Source: a virus. From it: a stretch of DNA of 26,282 nt. The stretch lies in IMG/VR virus record IMGVR_UViG_3300050026_000789, positions 1-26,282 of that record. One strand, written 5' to 3'. Positions 8,020 through 14,732 of the stretch are shown one piece after another. The translations under genes were made by a program, and so were the position numbers. Position 1 is the stretch's first letter; the number at the start of each line of letters is the position of its first letter. The notes beneath the pieces are model-generated. The model was not told the DNA's origin, did no database searches, and worked only from the letters and a program-made list of their open reading frames with translations.

Positions 8020-8190
8020 TTATTTTTTGCTTTTTATGAACGCATCCAAGTCACTTTCGCAAATGCGCCAGCATTTTTTACTGAGATGGACTCCAATCAA
8101 ATCTTTTGACCTCAGTAGACGGTAAACAGAAAATACTCCAATCTGAAGTCGAGATGCTACTTGCGCTGGTGAAAGATAGAAGTTTCCCAT
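8020..8190 (-). CDS. Small helix-turn-helix protein, excisionase/MerR-like
   Basis: The 56-residue product reads MGNFYLSPAQVASRLQIGVF followed by SVYRLLRSKDLIGVHLSKKCWRI and ESDLDAFIKSKK. This is the usual winged HTH_17/excisionase fold: an LSPAQVASRLQIG helix-turn-helix, a recognition helix VYRLLRSK, a short wing and a C-terminal helix. Such proteins are excisionases or small regulators. The frame extends six codons upstream to TTG (8208), but the ATG is preferred. It is the only minus-strand gene in the late block and is AT-richer than its neighbours, so it looks like an independently transcribed moron. No integrase is seen in the window. Confidence 0.85.
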   Translation of the reverse strand: MGNFYLSPAQVASRLQIGVFSVYRLLRSKDLIGVHLSKKCWRICESDLDAFIKSKK

Positions 8191-8196
8191 GCAAAT

Positions 8197-8226
8197 ATAG
8201 TACAACAATGCTCACCATTGCTACAA
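8197..8226 (-). promoter_or_regulatory. Candidate leaderless promoter for the helix-turn-helix gene
   Basis: Read on the minus strand, TTGTAG (8226-8221) and TACTAT (8202-8197) are spaced by 18 bases, and the ATG begins six bases after the -10. No Shine-Dalgarno sequence is present. The -35 matches only weakly. Confidence 0.45.
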
Positions 8227-8370
8227 ATCTTTCACTTTCTCCCATAAACCCCTACTCAACTGGATCAAAAAGTGATTCACAGGTGCGATATTGTTTTCGT
8301 GGATAGGGAAACATCCTACTGACCGTGGTGAAGGCCACGTTAAAAAACCGCTCCAAGAAGGAGGACGCCT

Positions 8371-8442
8371 ATGGCTCGCAAAGGTCACAAGCGCGGTCAC
8401 AAGTCGCGGAAGTCTCACCGCGGCTCCAAGCGCGAGAAGTAG
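8371..8442 (+). CDS. 23-residue highly basic peptide
   Basis: A perfect Shine-Dalgarno site AAGGAGG (8358-8364) lies six bases before an ATG. The frame encodes MARKGHKRGHKSRKSHRGSK plus REK and stops at TAG 8440-8442. Eleven of the 23 residues are Lys or Arg and three more are His, with GHK repeated. Nothing hydrophobic is present. The strong ribosome site and place directly before the capsid block make it likely to be translated. A nucleic-acid-binding or packaged peptide is possible. I know of no family. Confidence 0.65.
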   Translation: MARKGHKRGHKSRKSHRGSKREK

Positions 8443-8473
8443 TTCTCGTGCAGTCAGACACACAACTTTAACC

Positions 8474-8493
8474 GGGGCTGGTTCGCCAGCCCC
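8474..8493 (+). other. Intergenic GC hairpin with TTCG loop
   Basis: GGGGCTGG, TTCG, CCAGCCCC forms a perfect 8-bp stem with a tetraloop. It sits 20 bases before the 8514 start and is not followed by a T-run, so it is not a standard intrinsic terminator. It may be an mRNA processing or stabilising element. Confidence 0.75.
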
Positions 8494-8513
8494 CATCACC
8501 TCGGAGAATTCCC

Positions 8514-8699
8514 ATGGCAAAGAATGATCGCGTCAGCGAAGAGACTTTTGGCCCTACCGTTACGGCCCCCAAGATGACCGGCGGAAAGATCGCGCTCTTC
8601 GGCCACACGATTCACGACGGCGAGGCGATTCCGTCTCGCGGTTACAGTGTCAACGTGAAAACCGGGCACCCGGTAAACGGGCGCGGAAAGAGCAACTAA
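8514..8699 (+). CDS. Small hypothetical protein, 61 aa
   Basis: GGAG lies eight bases before the ATG. The protein is polar and beta-prone, with KIALFGHTIHDGEAIPSRGY in its centre and a basic, Gly-rich C-terminus. I do not recognise it. It is bracketed by the hairpin at 8474 and the next gene, which starts two bases after its stop. Confidence 0.65.
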   Translation: MAKNDRVSEETFGPTVTAPKMTGGKIALFGHTIHDGEAIPSRGYSVNVKTGHPVNGRGKSN

Positions 8700-8701
8700 C
8701 C

Positions 8702-9076
8702 ATGCCAATGCCAGCCCCCACTGCCGCCCCTCCGAATTTCTACGACAACCTGCCTGCGGGCGGAGATGCCGCAGCGGGCGGACCTCCTCCGAAGAAGCCG
8801 GGCGGCGAGTCCGACTCCGACGAGGAACTGATGAAGGGGTTGACCGGCGTGTACCGCGTTCTCAGTAAGATGGTCAAGATCAAGAAGGAATTGAAGCCGG
8901 GCATCGACAAGCTCAAGGACGGCATCAAGGAATTGGTTGTCCAGGGTCTGAAGAAAGACCCGAAAGATTTGGATTCCGGCGAAGAAAAACCGGCGGAGTC
9001 AGCACCACCGGAGCCGCCAGCAGGCGGGCCTCCATCACCTCCACCTTCCCAAACAGACGAGTCGCACGCAGCTTAG
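8702..9076 (+). CDS. Proline-rich hypothetical protein, 124 aa
   Basis: Starts two bases after the preceding stop, with only a weak GGAAAGAG upstream, so coupling is likely. The N-terminus is Pro/Ala/Gly-rich and disordered (MPMPAPTAAPP), a central helical region of about 45 residues is Lys-rich (VLSKMVKIKKELKPGIDKLK), and the tail is again Pro/Glu-rich. Position before the scaffold candidate suggests an assembly role. No domain is recognised. Confidence 0.65.
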   Translation: MPMPAPTAAPPNFYDNLPAGGDAAAGGPPPKKPGGESDSDEELMKGLTGVYRVLSKMVKIKKELKPGIDKLKDGIKELVVQGLKKDPKDLDSGEEKPAESAPPEPPAGGPPSPPPSQTDESHAA

Positions 9077-9094
9077 TGCGAAAGGGAGTAGTGT

Positions 9095-9814
9095 ATGGCA
9101 TTGCTTGACGATTTGAAGGGGATTTTAAGCCCCGCAGAATTCGCAAAAATCCAAGGGAACTCGGCGGTGGCGACCAGCCTGGCCCGCGGACAAGAACTCA
9201 TCAGTTTCTATGACGGCGATGAACCGCCGGCGAATACCGTGGTTGACCCGCCCGCGGCGCGCAGTACACCGCCTCCGGCAGCCGCTGGACAATTTGACCT
9301 GAGCGCGATCGACGGGATGCTTGACGCGAAGCTCGGCAAGATCAACGAGATTGTGGATGCGCGAGTTGCCGATGTGGTGAAGACGCGCGGCGACGAGTTG
9401 GTCAACAACGCCGTGGGTATCGCAGTTCGGCGCGCCGACGAGTTGAACCGCATCTATGGCCGCCATGAACGCGAAGTGGGCAAGCCGTTCAACTCCGCCG
9501 ACTTCACCGCGTACCTGGAGAAGCCGGAGAATAAGGCGCGTGGATTCCGCACGATGACCGATGCTTACGAGGCCTATGTGGGTCCGGTTGTGCAAGAGCG
9601 CACCATCGAAGCGGAAGTCACGAAGCGCGTGAAGGCGCAGTCTGGCACGGCAGGCGTACCGGGAACCACTCCGGCACCGGCTACCAACAGCAACATTCGG
9701 ATGTTTATCAACCGCGGCAAGACCGGCGCGGATGGTGCTCCAACGACCGGCGCGGGGCGCGCGGCCGCAATGCTCGACAGAATGCAGTCTCGTCAGTTGG
9801 AAATGGCGAGCTAG
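9095..9814 (+). CDS. Probable scaffolding protein
   Basis: The 239-residue product is soluble and charged. It has an N-terminal helix (MALLDDLKGILSPAEFAKIQ), a Pro/Ala linker at about 45-65, a long helical region at about 67-165 and a Gly/Ala/Thr-rich C-terminus ending in AAAMLDRMQSRQLEMAS. Scaffolding proteins are helical, of low sequence conservation, and are normally encoded directly before the major capsid gene, as here. The assignment rests on this and not on sequence recognition. GGGAG lies six bases before the start. Confidence 0.55.
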   Translation: MALLDDLKGILSPAEFAKIQGNSAVATSLARGQELISFYDGDEPPANTVVDPPAARSTPPPAAAGQFDLSAIDGMLDAKLGKINEIVDARVADVVKTRGDELVNNAVGIAVRRADELNRIYGRHEREVGKPFNSADFTAYLEKPENKARGFRTMTDAYEAYVGPVVQERTIEAEVTKRVKAQSGTAGVPGTTPAPATNSNIRMFINRGKTGADGAPTTGAGRAAAMLDRMQSRQLEMAS

Positions 9815-9847
9815 GCAACAACAAAACTTTAACCACGGAGGCCAGTG

Positions 9848-10822
9848 ATGGCGCTTAACATCAATGACATCAGCGCAGTAACGAAGCAGGAGATCGTCCC
9901 CGAACTCGTGGACGAATACTACAAGGTATCTCCAGTTTTCGTTCAGATCTTCAAGGGTGATACGGTCAAGCCTTTCCCTGGTGGCCTCTACATCCAGCAG
10001 CCGATTCAGTACGCGCCGCTGAAGGCTGGCCCGTTTGCTCCCGGCTCAACCTTCGACATCTCCTATGTCTGGACGGACACGGCGATGACCTTCGCAGTGA
10101 AGTTCTATTACGCGAACGTGACCATTCAAGGCACGCAGTTGCCGATCAACATGGGCAGCAACGCGGTGATGAGCTTTGTCGAGGAGAAGATGATTAACGG
10201 CTCCCAGGCTTTGGCCCAGGCGCTGGCAATCGACATCTACAACGACGGCCAGGGAACCGTGTCCTCGCAGATTGCGCTGGACGGCCTGCTCGCCGGGTAC
10301 GATGACGGCACCAACTACCCGACCTATGGCGGCCTTCCCCGCGCCGCGATCGGCTCAGGCGCCTCGACCGGCATCAATGGCTACTACCAGAACGTCGGTG
10401 GCCCGCTGTCGATCACCGCGCTCCAGAAGGCGTATGGCCAGGGAACCTTTGGCAATCGCCAGCCGAATCTGATTGCGACCACGCAGTCGATTTACAACCA
10501 GCTCTACAATAAACTGGTTCCGGCGCAGCGCGTCAACGACAACATCATGGTTGACCAGGCGCAGAACATTGGCTTCACAGCCATCCGGTTCAACAACCAG
10601 CGGCTTGTGGTTGACCAGTATGTGCCCACGGGTTACGTCTTCGGCATGAACACCGACTTCCTGAACGTCCACATCTCGGACCATGAGTTGTTCGGCTTCG
10701 GGTTCACCGGCTTCAAGGAACTGCCGAACTCGGTTGACTCCGCCGGCCAGCTCTGCTTCGGTGGCAACATGGTGGTCAGCGCGCCGCGCTTGGGCTTTGT
10801 ACTCGCCGGAATCACGGGCTAG
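9848..10822 (+). CDS. Major capsid protein
   Basis: Translation starts at ATG 9848, six bases after GGAGG; a GTG at 9845 is in frame but less likely. The 324-residue product begins MALNINDISAVTKQEIVPEL and continues with the pattern of HK97-fold coat proteins: a loop rich in Gly/Pro (GGLYIQQPIQYAPLKAGPFAPG), a beta strand pair, VTIQGTQLPINMGSNAVMSF, then a spine helix FVEEKMINGSQALAQALA. TYGGLPRAAIG occurs near residue 160 and ends in a P-domain with GFTAIRFNNQRLVVDQYVP. Length and position after the scaffold agree. A GC hairpin follows the stop. Confidence 0.88.
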   Translation: MALNINDISAVTKQEIVPELVDEYYKVSPVFVQIFKGDTVKPFPGGLYIQQPIQYAPLKAGPFAPGSTFDISYVWTDTAMTFAVKFYYANVTIQGTQLPINMGSNAVMSFVEEKMINGSQALAQALAIDIYNDGQGTVSSQIALDGLLAGYDDGTNYPTYGGLPRAAIGSGASTGINGYYQNVGGPLSITALQKAYGQGTFGNRQPNLIATTQSIYNQLYNKLVPAQRVNDNIMVDQAQNIGFTAIRFNNQRLVVDQYVPTGYVFGMNTDFLNVHISDHELFGFGFTGFKELPNSVDSAGQLCFGGNMVVSAPRLGFVLAGITG

Positions 10823-10836
10823 TAGCGATTTGAACG

Positions 10837-10856
10837 GGGCGGGGTGATTCCCGCCC
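10837..10856 (+). other. Intergenic GC hairpin after major capsid gene
   Basis: GGGCGGG, GTGATT, CCCGCCC gives a perfect 7-bp stem 14 bases after the capsid stop. The sequence after it is ACAAGAATTTT, with no immediate T-run, so at most a weak terminator; a 3' stabilising structure is an alternative. Confidence 0.75.
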
Positions 10857-10897
10857 ACAAGAATTTTGCAGTGGCGCAACGGCGCTGGAGGCTTCAC

Positions 10898-11560
10898 ATG
10901 GCTCTCGGAACAGAATTTCCGATCATTACAACTGGCAACTTGTACACCTCGATCGACACGTATGCGTCCACGATCACGACGCAGCCTCCGGTCAATTGTC
11001 CGAGTTATCCCAACGGCGCGCAGAATCCCATTGGCTCGGCGTATCTGCTCGCGCCCGGCGCATTCTCCGGGCCGACCGTTTCCCAGACCTATGCCGCAAA
11101 CGGATGGGGCGCTCCGCTGATTGTGCGCTATGTGCGCTACAACTCGACGACCGCCGCCGCCATGCTCGCGTATCCCGCTCCTGTCTACTGGACGGATGAG
11201 ACCTATACGACCGTCACAGGCACCTTCTCCGAAGGCAACCCGGCGTCCACCGGCAACCTGAACTCGCTGGCCGGATGGCTGTTGCCAAACTTCACGTCGC
11301 TCAGCAAGACCGGCGCGGCTTCGACCACGGCTCTGAATGGCAACTTCTGCTTCATCGCCACCAAGGGTTTCTTGCCGGCGGCTGCAGTGTGTGCTTCGAC
11401 GGCGGTCGGTGATGCGCTGATTGGCGCATCGGGCAACTTCATCGTGACCCGCACGGCGTCCGGCTCGGCTCCGCTCTGCTCGAAACTTGCGCTCGCGTTG
11501 TCGGCCGTCACCGCCGTCGTCACCGCCGACATCTGGATCAACTGCGATCCCACGTTCTAA
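10898..11560 (+). CDS. Capsid-associated or decoration protein candidate, 220 aa
   Basis: The start at 10898 is chosen because GGAGG lies six bases upstream. The product is rich in Thr, Ser, Ala and Gly, nearly free of Lys, and beta-prone (MALGTEFPIITTGNLYTSID, IVTADIWIN near the end). Such composition fits a virion surface protein. It lies directly after the capsid gene and is flanked by GC hairpins on both sides. Five or so Cys residues are spread through it. I do not recognise a family; decoration function is inferred from position and composition. Confidence 0.6.
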   Translation: MALGTEFPIITTGNLYTSIDTYASTITTQPPVNCPSYPNGAQNPIGSAYLLAPGAFSGPTVSQTYAANGWGAPLIVRYVRYNSTTAAAMLAYPAPVYWTDETYTTVTGTFSEGNPASTGNLNSLAGWLLPNFTSLSKTGAASTTALNGNFCFIATKGFLPAAAVCASTAVGDALIGASGNFIVTRTASGSAPLCSKLALALSAVTAVVTADIWINCDPTF

Positions 11561-11566
11561 TCGGAA

Positions 11567-11593
11567 ACCCGCGCGTCGGAGTGATGCGCGGGT
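11567..11593 (+). other. Intergenic GC hairpin
   Basis: ACCCGCGC and GCGCGGGT form a perfect 8-bp stem with an 11-base loop, six bases after the preceding stop. No T-run follows. The ribosome site of the next gene (AAGGAG) begins a few bases downstream. Confidence 0.75.
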
Positions 11594-11614
11594 CGCAACC
11601 AAGGAGCAGCAGCC

Positions 11615-12877
11615 ATGTCTTTGACGCTCACAAAAGTTCCTGACAGCCAGCAGAGTGCGGGTGTGTCTCAGGTCAGCACGCTTTATCAGGCGCAGCCCGC
11701 CACGGCTGATTACCCGTCTGGCGGATACGTTATCCCCGGCGCTTTGACGACCAGCACGACCGTCATCGGAAACTTCGGTGCGGAGTTCTGCTACGGGATG
11801 GATGTGCAGGGCGGAAATGCGGCCTCTGCTGCCTATATGCCGATCTTCGTGTTCCCGGCGGGGTCGTTCGGAACCACTCCTTCACCGGCAACCTCGGTCA
11901 CCATGCTCATATCTCCTAACGGAGATGTCTCCGGAGTTCCGCTTGGCCTTGGAGCAGTTTCCGCCGCGAAGTCTACCACCATCGGTGTGACCGGAACGCC
12001 GACCAGTTTGGTCACGGTGGCCATCGCCAACAACCTCAAGGTGGGCCAGTTCATCTATTTGAACAGTTTCACCGCTGGCGCGGGCCTGAATGGCACCATC
12101 GTCCAAGTCGTTTCGGCAACTGCCACCGGCTTCACGGCCTACGCCCCCGGCGCGGCCAACATCACGGCGGCCACGGCGGACGTTACCGGCACCTATCAGT
12201 TGGTCCAGGCTGGCACAGGCAATAACCTGACCACCGGAACCTCTGTTGCCGTTACCAACGGCGCTTGCACTTCGGCCTCCCCTTCCGTCATGACGATGAC
12301 TTGCGCGAACTCTTTCGTGCCGGGCCAGTTCGTTGTTCTGCAGGGGTTTACCGCCTCCTCACTCACCCCGTTCAACGGCGTTCTTGCCCAGATCCTGACG
12401 GCATCCACGACTCAGTTCACCGCCAACTGGTACTACACCGGCGGCGCGCTGAATGCGGCTGAAACCACGGGTACGGCCTCTCTTCTCGTCACGGCTGGCA
12501 ATGCGCCGGTCTCGGCACAACTCGCAGCCCCGGCCACCACCAACACCACGCTTGTTGCGCCTGTCGCTGGAACCAGCCCCGGCACGGTGACGCTCGCCGC
12601 AAAGAACTCGCTCATCGCCGGAAGCGTCATCATCCTTCAAGGGCTTACCGCTGGCGCGCAGATGAATGGCTCGATCATGGCCGTCCAAACTGCAACCTAT
12701 GCGACTACGACCGTGCTTGGATGGCATTTGACTGGCGCTGTTGGTTCCACTGGTGACACGACCGGAACCATTATGCAGCTTGTCACCGGCACGCCGACCA
12801 CCACGCCGCAGGTTGCTGCGGGAACCGATCTCAGCGGTTGTATCTGGTTCCTGGATTTCCTGACCGGCGGAATGTAA
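11615..12877 (+). CDS. Triplicated beta-module structural protein, 420 aa
   Basis: After an N-terminal region of about 125 residues (MSLTLTKVPDSQQSAGVSQV...), the protein holds three copies of one module at about 131-197, 222-292 and 321-390. Each has the order: a beta strand (VTVAIANN, MTMTCANS, VTLAAKNS), a turn (LKVGQFIYLNSFTAG, FVPGQFVVLQGFTAS, LIAGSVIILQGLTAG), NG, a second pair of strands ending near FTA or VLG, and TGT..LV. The modules probably form small beta barrels displayed on the virion. Composition is Thr/Ala/Gly-rich with almost no Lys or Arg. Its place after the capsid block suggests a head fibre or decoration protein. AAGGAG lies eight bases before the ATG. Confidence 0.7.
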   Translation: MSLTLTKVPDSQQSAGVSQVSTLYQAQPATADYPSGGYVIPGALTTSTTVIGNFGAEFCYGMDVQGGNAASAAYMPIFVFPAGSFGTTPSPATSVTMLISPNGDVSGVPLGLGAVSAAKSTTIGVTGTPTSLVTVAIANNLKVGQFIYLNSFTAGAGLNGTIVQVVSATATGFTAYAPGAANITAATADVTGTYQLVQAGTGNNLTTGTSVAVTNGACTSASPSVMTMTCANSFVPGQFVVLQGFTASSLTPFNGVLAQILTASTTQFTANWYYTGGALNAAETTGTASLLVTAGNAPVSAQLAAPATTNTTLVAPVAGTSPGTVTLAAKNSLIAGSVIILQGLTAGAQMNGSIMAVQTATYATTTVLGWHLTGAVGSTGDTTGTIMQLVTGTPTTTPQVAAGTDLSGCIWFLDFLTGGM

Positions 12878-12891
12878 GGCATCAACCAAAG

Positions 12892-12917
12892 AGGGGCGGG
12901 GTCCAGATCCCTCCCCT
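12892..12917 (+). other. Intergenic imperfect GC hairpin
   Basis: AGGGG-C-GGG pairs with CCC-T-CCCCT around a short loop, 15 bases after the preceding stop. It resembles the hairpins at 10837 and 11567 in place and GC content and again lacks a T-run. Confidence 0.65.
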
Positions 12918-12949
12918 TGAAAGGCTTCCATATCGAGGTGAGGCGGGAG

Positions 12950-12955
12950 TACAAT
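12950..12955 (+). promoter_or_regulatory. -10-like TACAAT before the HNH gene
   Basis: TACAAT matches the -10 consensus at five of six positions and lies six bases before the ATG at 12962. GGGAG is 12 bases from the ATG, too far for an ideal ribosome site. The -35 region is weak. A gene-specific promoter would fit a mobile endonuclease gene. Confidence 0.45.
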
Positions 12956-12961
12956 TCGATT

Positions 12962-13690
12962 ATGACTTCCGCCTCCATTTTCGCCAACTGCCCGTCGAGA
13001 CAAAAGACCATCGAGAAGACCTGCCCGTCATGCGGACAGGTCTTTCTTGTCAGCAAGAAGAAGATCGATCAGAAGACGTGCAGCCGTACCTGTTCCTGCG
13101 CTTTACGCTTGGGGAGAGTCGGAGATATTGCGGTAAAAACTTGCCCTGTATGCAAAAAAACATTTCGCTCCCATAAGGATGCAACTCGTAAGTATTGCAG
13201 TCCGGGATGCTGCAACGTGGCGGGAGAGAAGAGAGAAGCCAGATGGAACGTAGCTCGTGAATTGACGCGCGCCAAATGTGCTGTTTGCGGGAAAGAATTC
13301 CTACCGGCGAATCCTAGAAAGAAAATCAACCAGATAACTTGCAGTCGAGAGTGCTGGTTTGCGTATTATCGTGACGATTCTGGAACCGTGAGAGATAGCG
13401 CAAAAGGATACAAGCGCGTTAAAACAGAAGATGGAAAATGGCGGCAGGAGCATTGTGTAATAGCTGAAAAAATGATAGGCAGACCTTTGACGAAAGAAGA
13501 GGTTGTTCATCACAGAAACGGAAAGAAAGGGGATAATCGTAAAGAAAATCTCCAAGTGGTTACAAAATCAGAGCATTCGACAATCCATCAAATGGCGGAG
13601 AGGATAGGAAACACTCTTATGGCGCAATGTATAGGACTTCCAATTCTTGCCGGAGAGTGGATTCATCCCTTAGAAGGATGCGAGGTGTAA
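12962..13690 (+). CDS. Free-standing HNH endonuclease with three zinc fingers
   Basis: The start at 12962 replaces an upstream GTG- or ATG-type start that would run through the hairpin. The 242-residue product has three repeats of a CxxC...CxxxC zinc module, at about 21-44 (CPSCGQVF), 61-83 (CPVCKKTF) and 106-131 (CAVCGKEF). A homing-type HNH domain follows at about 163-210: EHCVIAEKMIGRPLTKEE, VVHHRNGKKGDNRKENLQVV and TKSEHSTIHQ, with the catalytic His pair at 183-184. Such enzymes cut DNA in related phages lacking the gene and spread it by repair. The gene is clearly AT-richer than its neighbours and interrupts the structural operon, which supports recent insertion. Its stop is one base before the start of the next gene. 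Confidence 0.92.
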   Translation: MTSASIFANCPSRQKTIEKTCPSCGQVFLVSKKKIDQKTCSRTCSCALRLGRVGDIAVKTCPVCKKTFRSHKDATRKYCSPGCCNVAGEKREARWNVARELTRAKCAVCGKEFLPANPRKKINQITCSRECWFAYYRDDSGTVRDSAKGYKRVKTEDGKWRQEHCVIAEKMIGRPLTKEEVVHHRNGKKGDNRKENLQVVTKSEHSTIHQMAERIGNTLMAQCIGLPILAGEWIHPLEGCEV

Positions 13691-13691
13691 T

Positions 13692-14714
13692 GTGCCAGTG
13701 CCACCGATTGTTATACCTCAGCAAGTGCAACCTAACGTGGGAGTTCTCCCGTTCGTTCAACAAATGAACTTCGGAGGAATGATCGGGCAAGTTAGTTCTT
13801 GGAATCCTAACTGTATAGCCCAGATACCCGGATGGATCAATAACATTGTTCGAGGTCTGTATTCTCGTCGCACTTGGTACGGCCTCTTCACCAAGGGCCA
13901 GATCATCTGCCCGGCCTCGGTCAGCGGCGGCACGGCCACGGTCACCCACAACTCCTCTACAGTGCAAGGCAACAACACGACTTGGGATCAGACGCTGATT
14001 GGTCGCCAGTTCCGCGCCGGCCTCAACACGCCCATCTATACGATCACCGCAGTCAATCCGTTCGCGCAGACCTTGACGCTGGAGCTTCCCTGGGGCGGAC
14101 CTATGACACCGGGGCAGACGACGCAGACGACCGGCTACTATATCGTCCAGATGTACTACAGTTTTGGACCGAACATCAAGTACATCAAGACGTGCGTCAA
14201 TATGCAGATGGGGTTCAAGTTGTGGACGAATCTCACACAAGACTATCTGGACAACCGCGACCCGTGGCGCATCACCGTAAACTTCCCGTGGGGCTTGGCG
14301 CCGATGCCAGCGGACCCGAACGGGAACTACCTGATTGAATTATGGCCCGCGCCCTTCACGTCTCAGGCGCTACCTTTCATGGCGTACACGCAGCCGGCCA
14401 ACCTCGTGAATGATACCGATAGTCTGCCGCCGTACATCCGCTGCGATGTGGTCATCAAGGAAGCGATGTGCTGGGCTTTGCGCTACAAGCCGAAGGACAA
14501 CCCCGGCTACGATCCGCAGACGGCTCTGTCCCTGGCCAACACCTTCCACCAGGAGTACGAAGGGCTGCTGCTGGAGATGATGAACGAGGACGAAAACTTG
14601 TACCGGACGAGCTCGACAATCCAAGGCGAGGATCTGCCGTTCTATACGCCGGGTGGAGCTATTTGGGACGCCACCCATGCAACCATGTCCGGCGGCGGCG
14701 CGAACGATTGGTAG
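13692..14714 (+). CDS. Probable head-tail connector/adaptor protein, 340 aa
   Basis: GTG start five bases after GAGGTG. Residues about 78-135 form a beta module (GGTATVTHNSSTVQGNNTTW, IGRQFRAG, PIYTITAV, LTLELPWGG) found in many phage neck proteins. The rest is mixed, with WRITVNFPWGLAPMPAD and YLIELWPAPF, and a C-terminal helical region (VIKEAMCWALRYKP). That layout matches connector-like proteins encoded between capsid and tail genes. The assignment is by pattern and position. The first 190 or so bases are AT-rich like the adjacent HNH gene, and the composition switches sharply near 13,880. Confidence 0.6.
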   Translation: MPVPPIVIPQQVQPNVGVLPFVQQMNFGGMIGQVSSWNPNCIAQIPGWINNIVRGLYSRRTWYGLFTKGQIICPASVSGGTATVTHNSSTVQGNNTTWDQTLIGRQFRAGLNTPIYTITAVNPFAQTLTLELPWGGPMTPGQTTQTTGYYIVQMYYSFGPNIKYIKTCVNMQMGFKLWTNLTQDYLDNRDPWRITVNFPWGLAPMPADPNGNYLIELWPAPFTSQALPFMAYTQPANLVNDTDSLPPYIRCDVVIKEAMCWALRYKPKDNPGYDPQTALSLANTFHQEYEGLLLEMMNEDENLYRTSSTIQGEDLPFYTPGGAIWDATHATMSGGGANDW

Positions 14715-14732
14715 TGGTAAGATGGAGACGAG

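Noticed and set aside
7991-8030. Possible terminator after the portal gene (CCCGC-ATG-GCGGG then a T-run)
   Set aside because: The 5-bp stem lies about 12 bases before the T-run and within the coding sequence; the geometry is wrong for an intrinsic terminator, and the T-run encodes the end of the opposite gene.
8106-8306. Plus-strand frame of 66 codons overlapping the helix-turn-helix gene
   Set aside because: No ribosome site, and the minus strand encodes a recognisable helix-turn-helix fold. A TTGACC-17-GAAAAT promoter-like pair at 8106-8134 was also seen but lies inside that gene and is 240 bases from the next start.
10355-11602. Minus-strand frame of 415 codons opposite the capsid and next gene
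   Set aside because: Arg-rich, low-complexity reading antisense to the major capsid gene; no ribosome site or motif.
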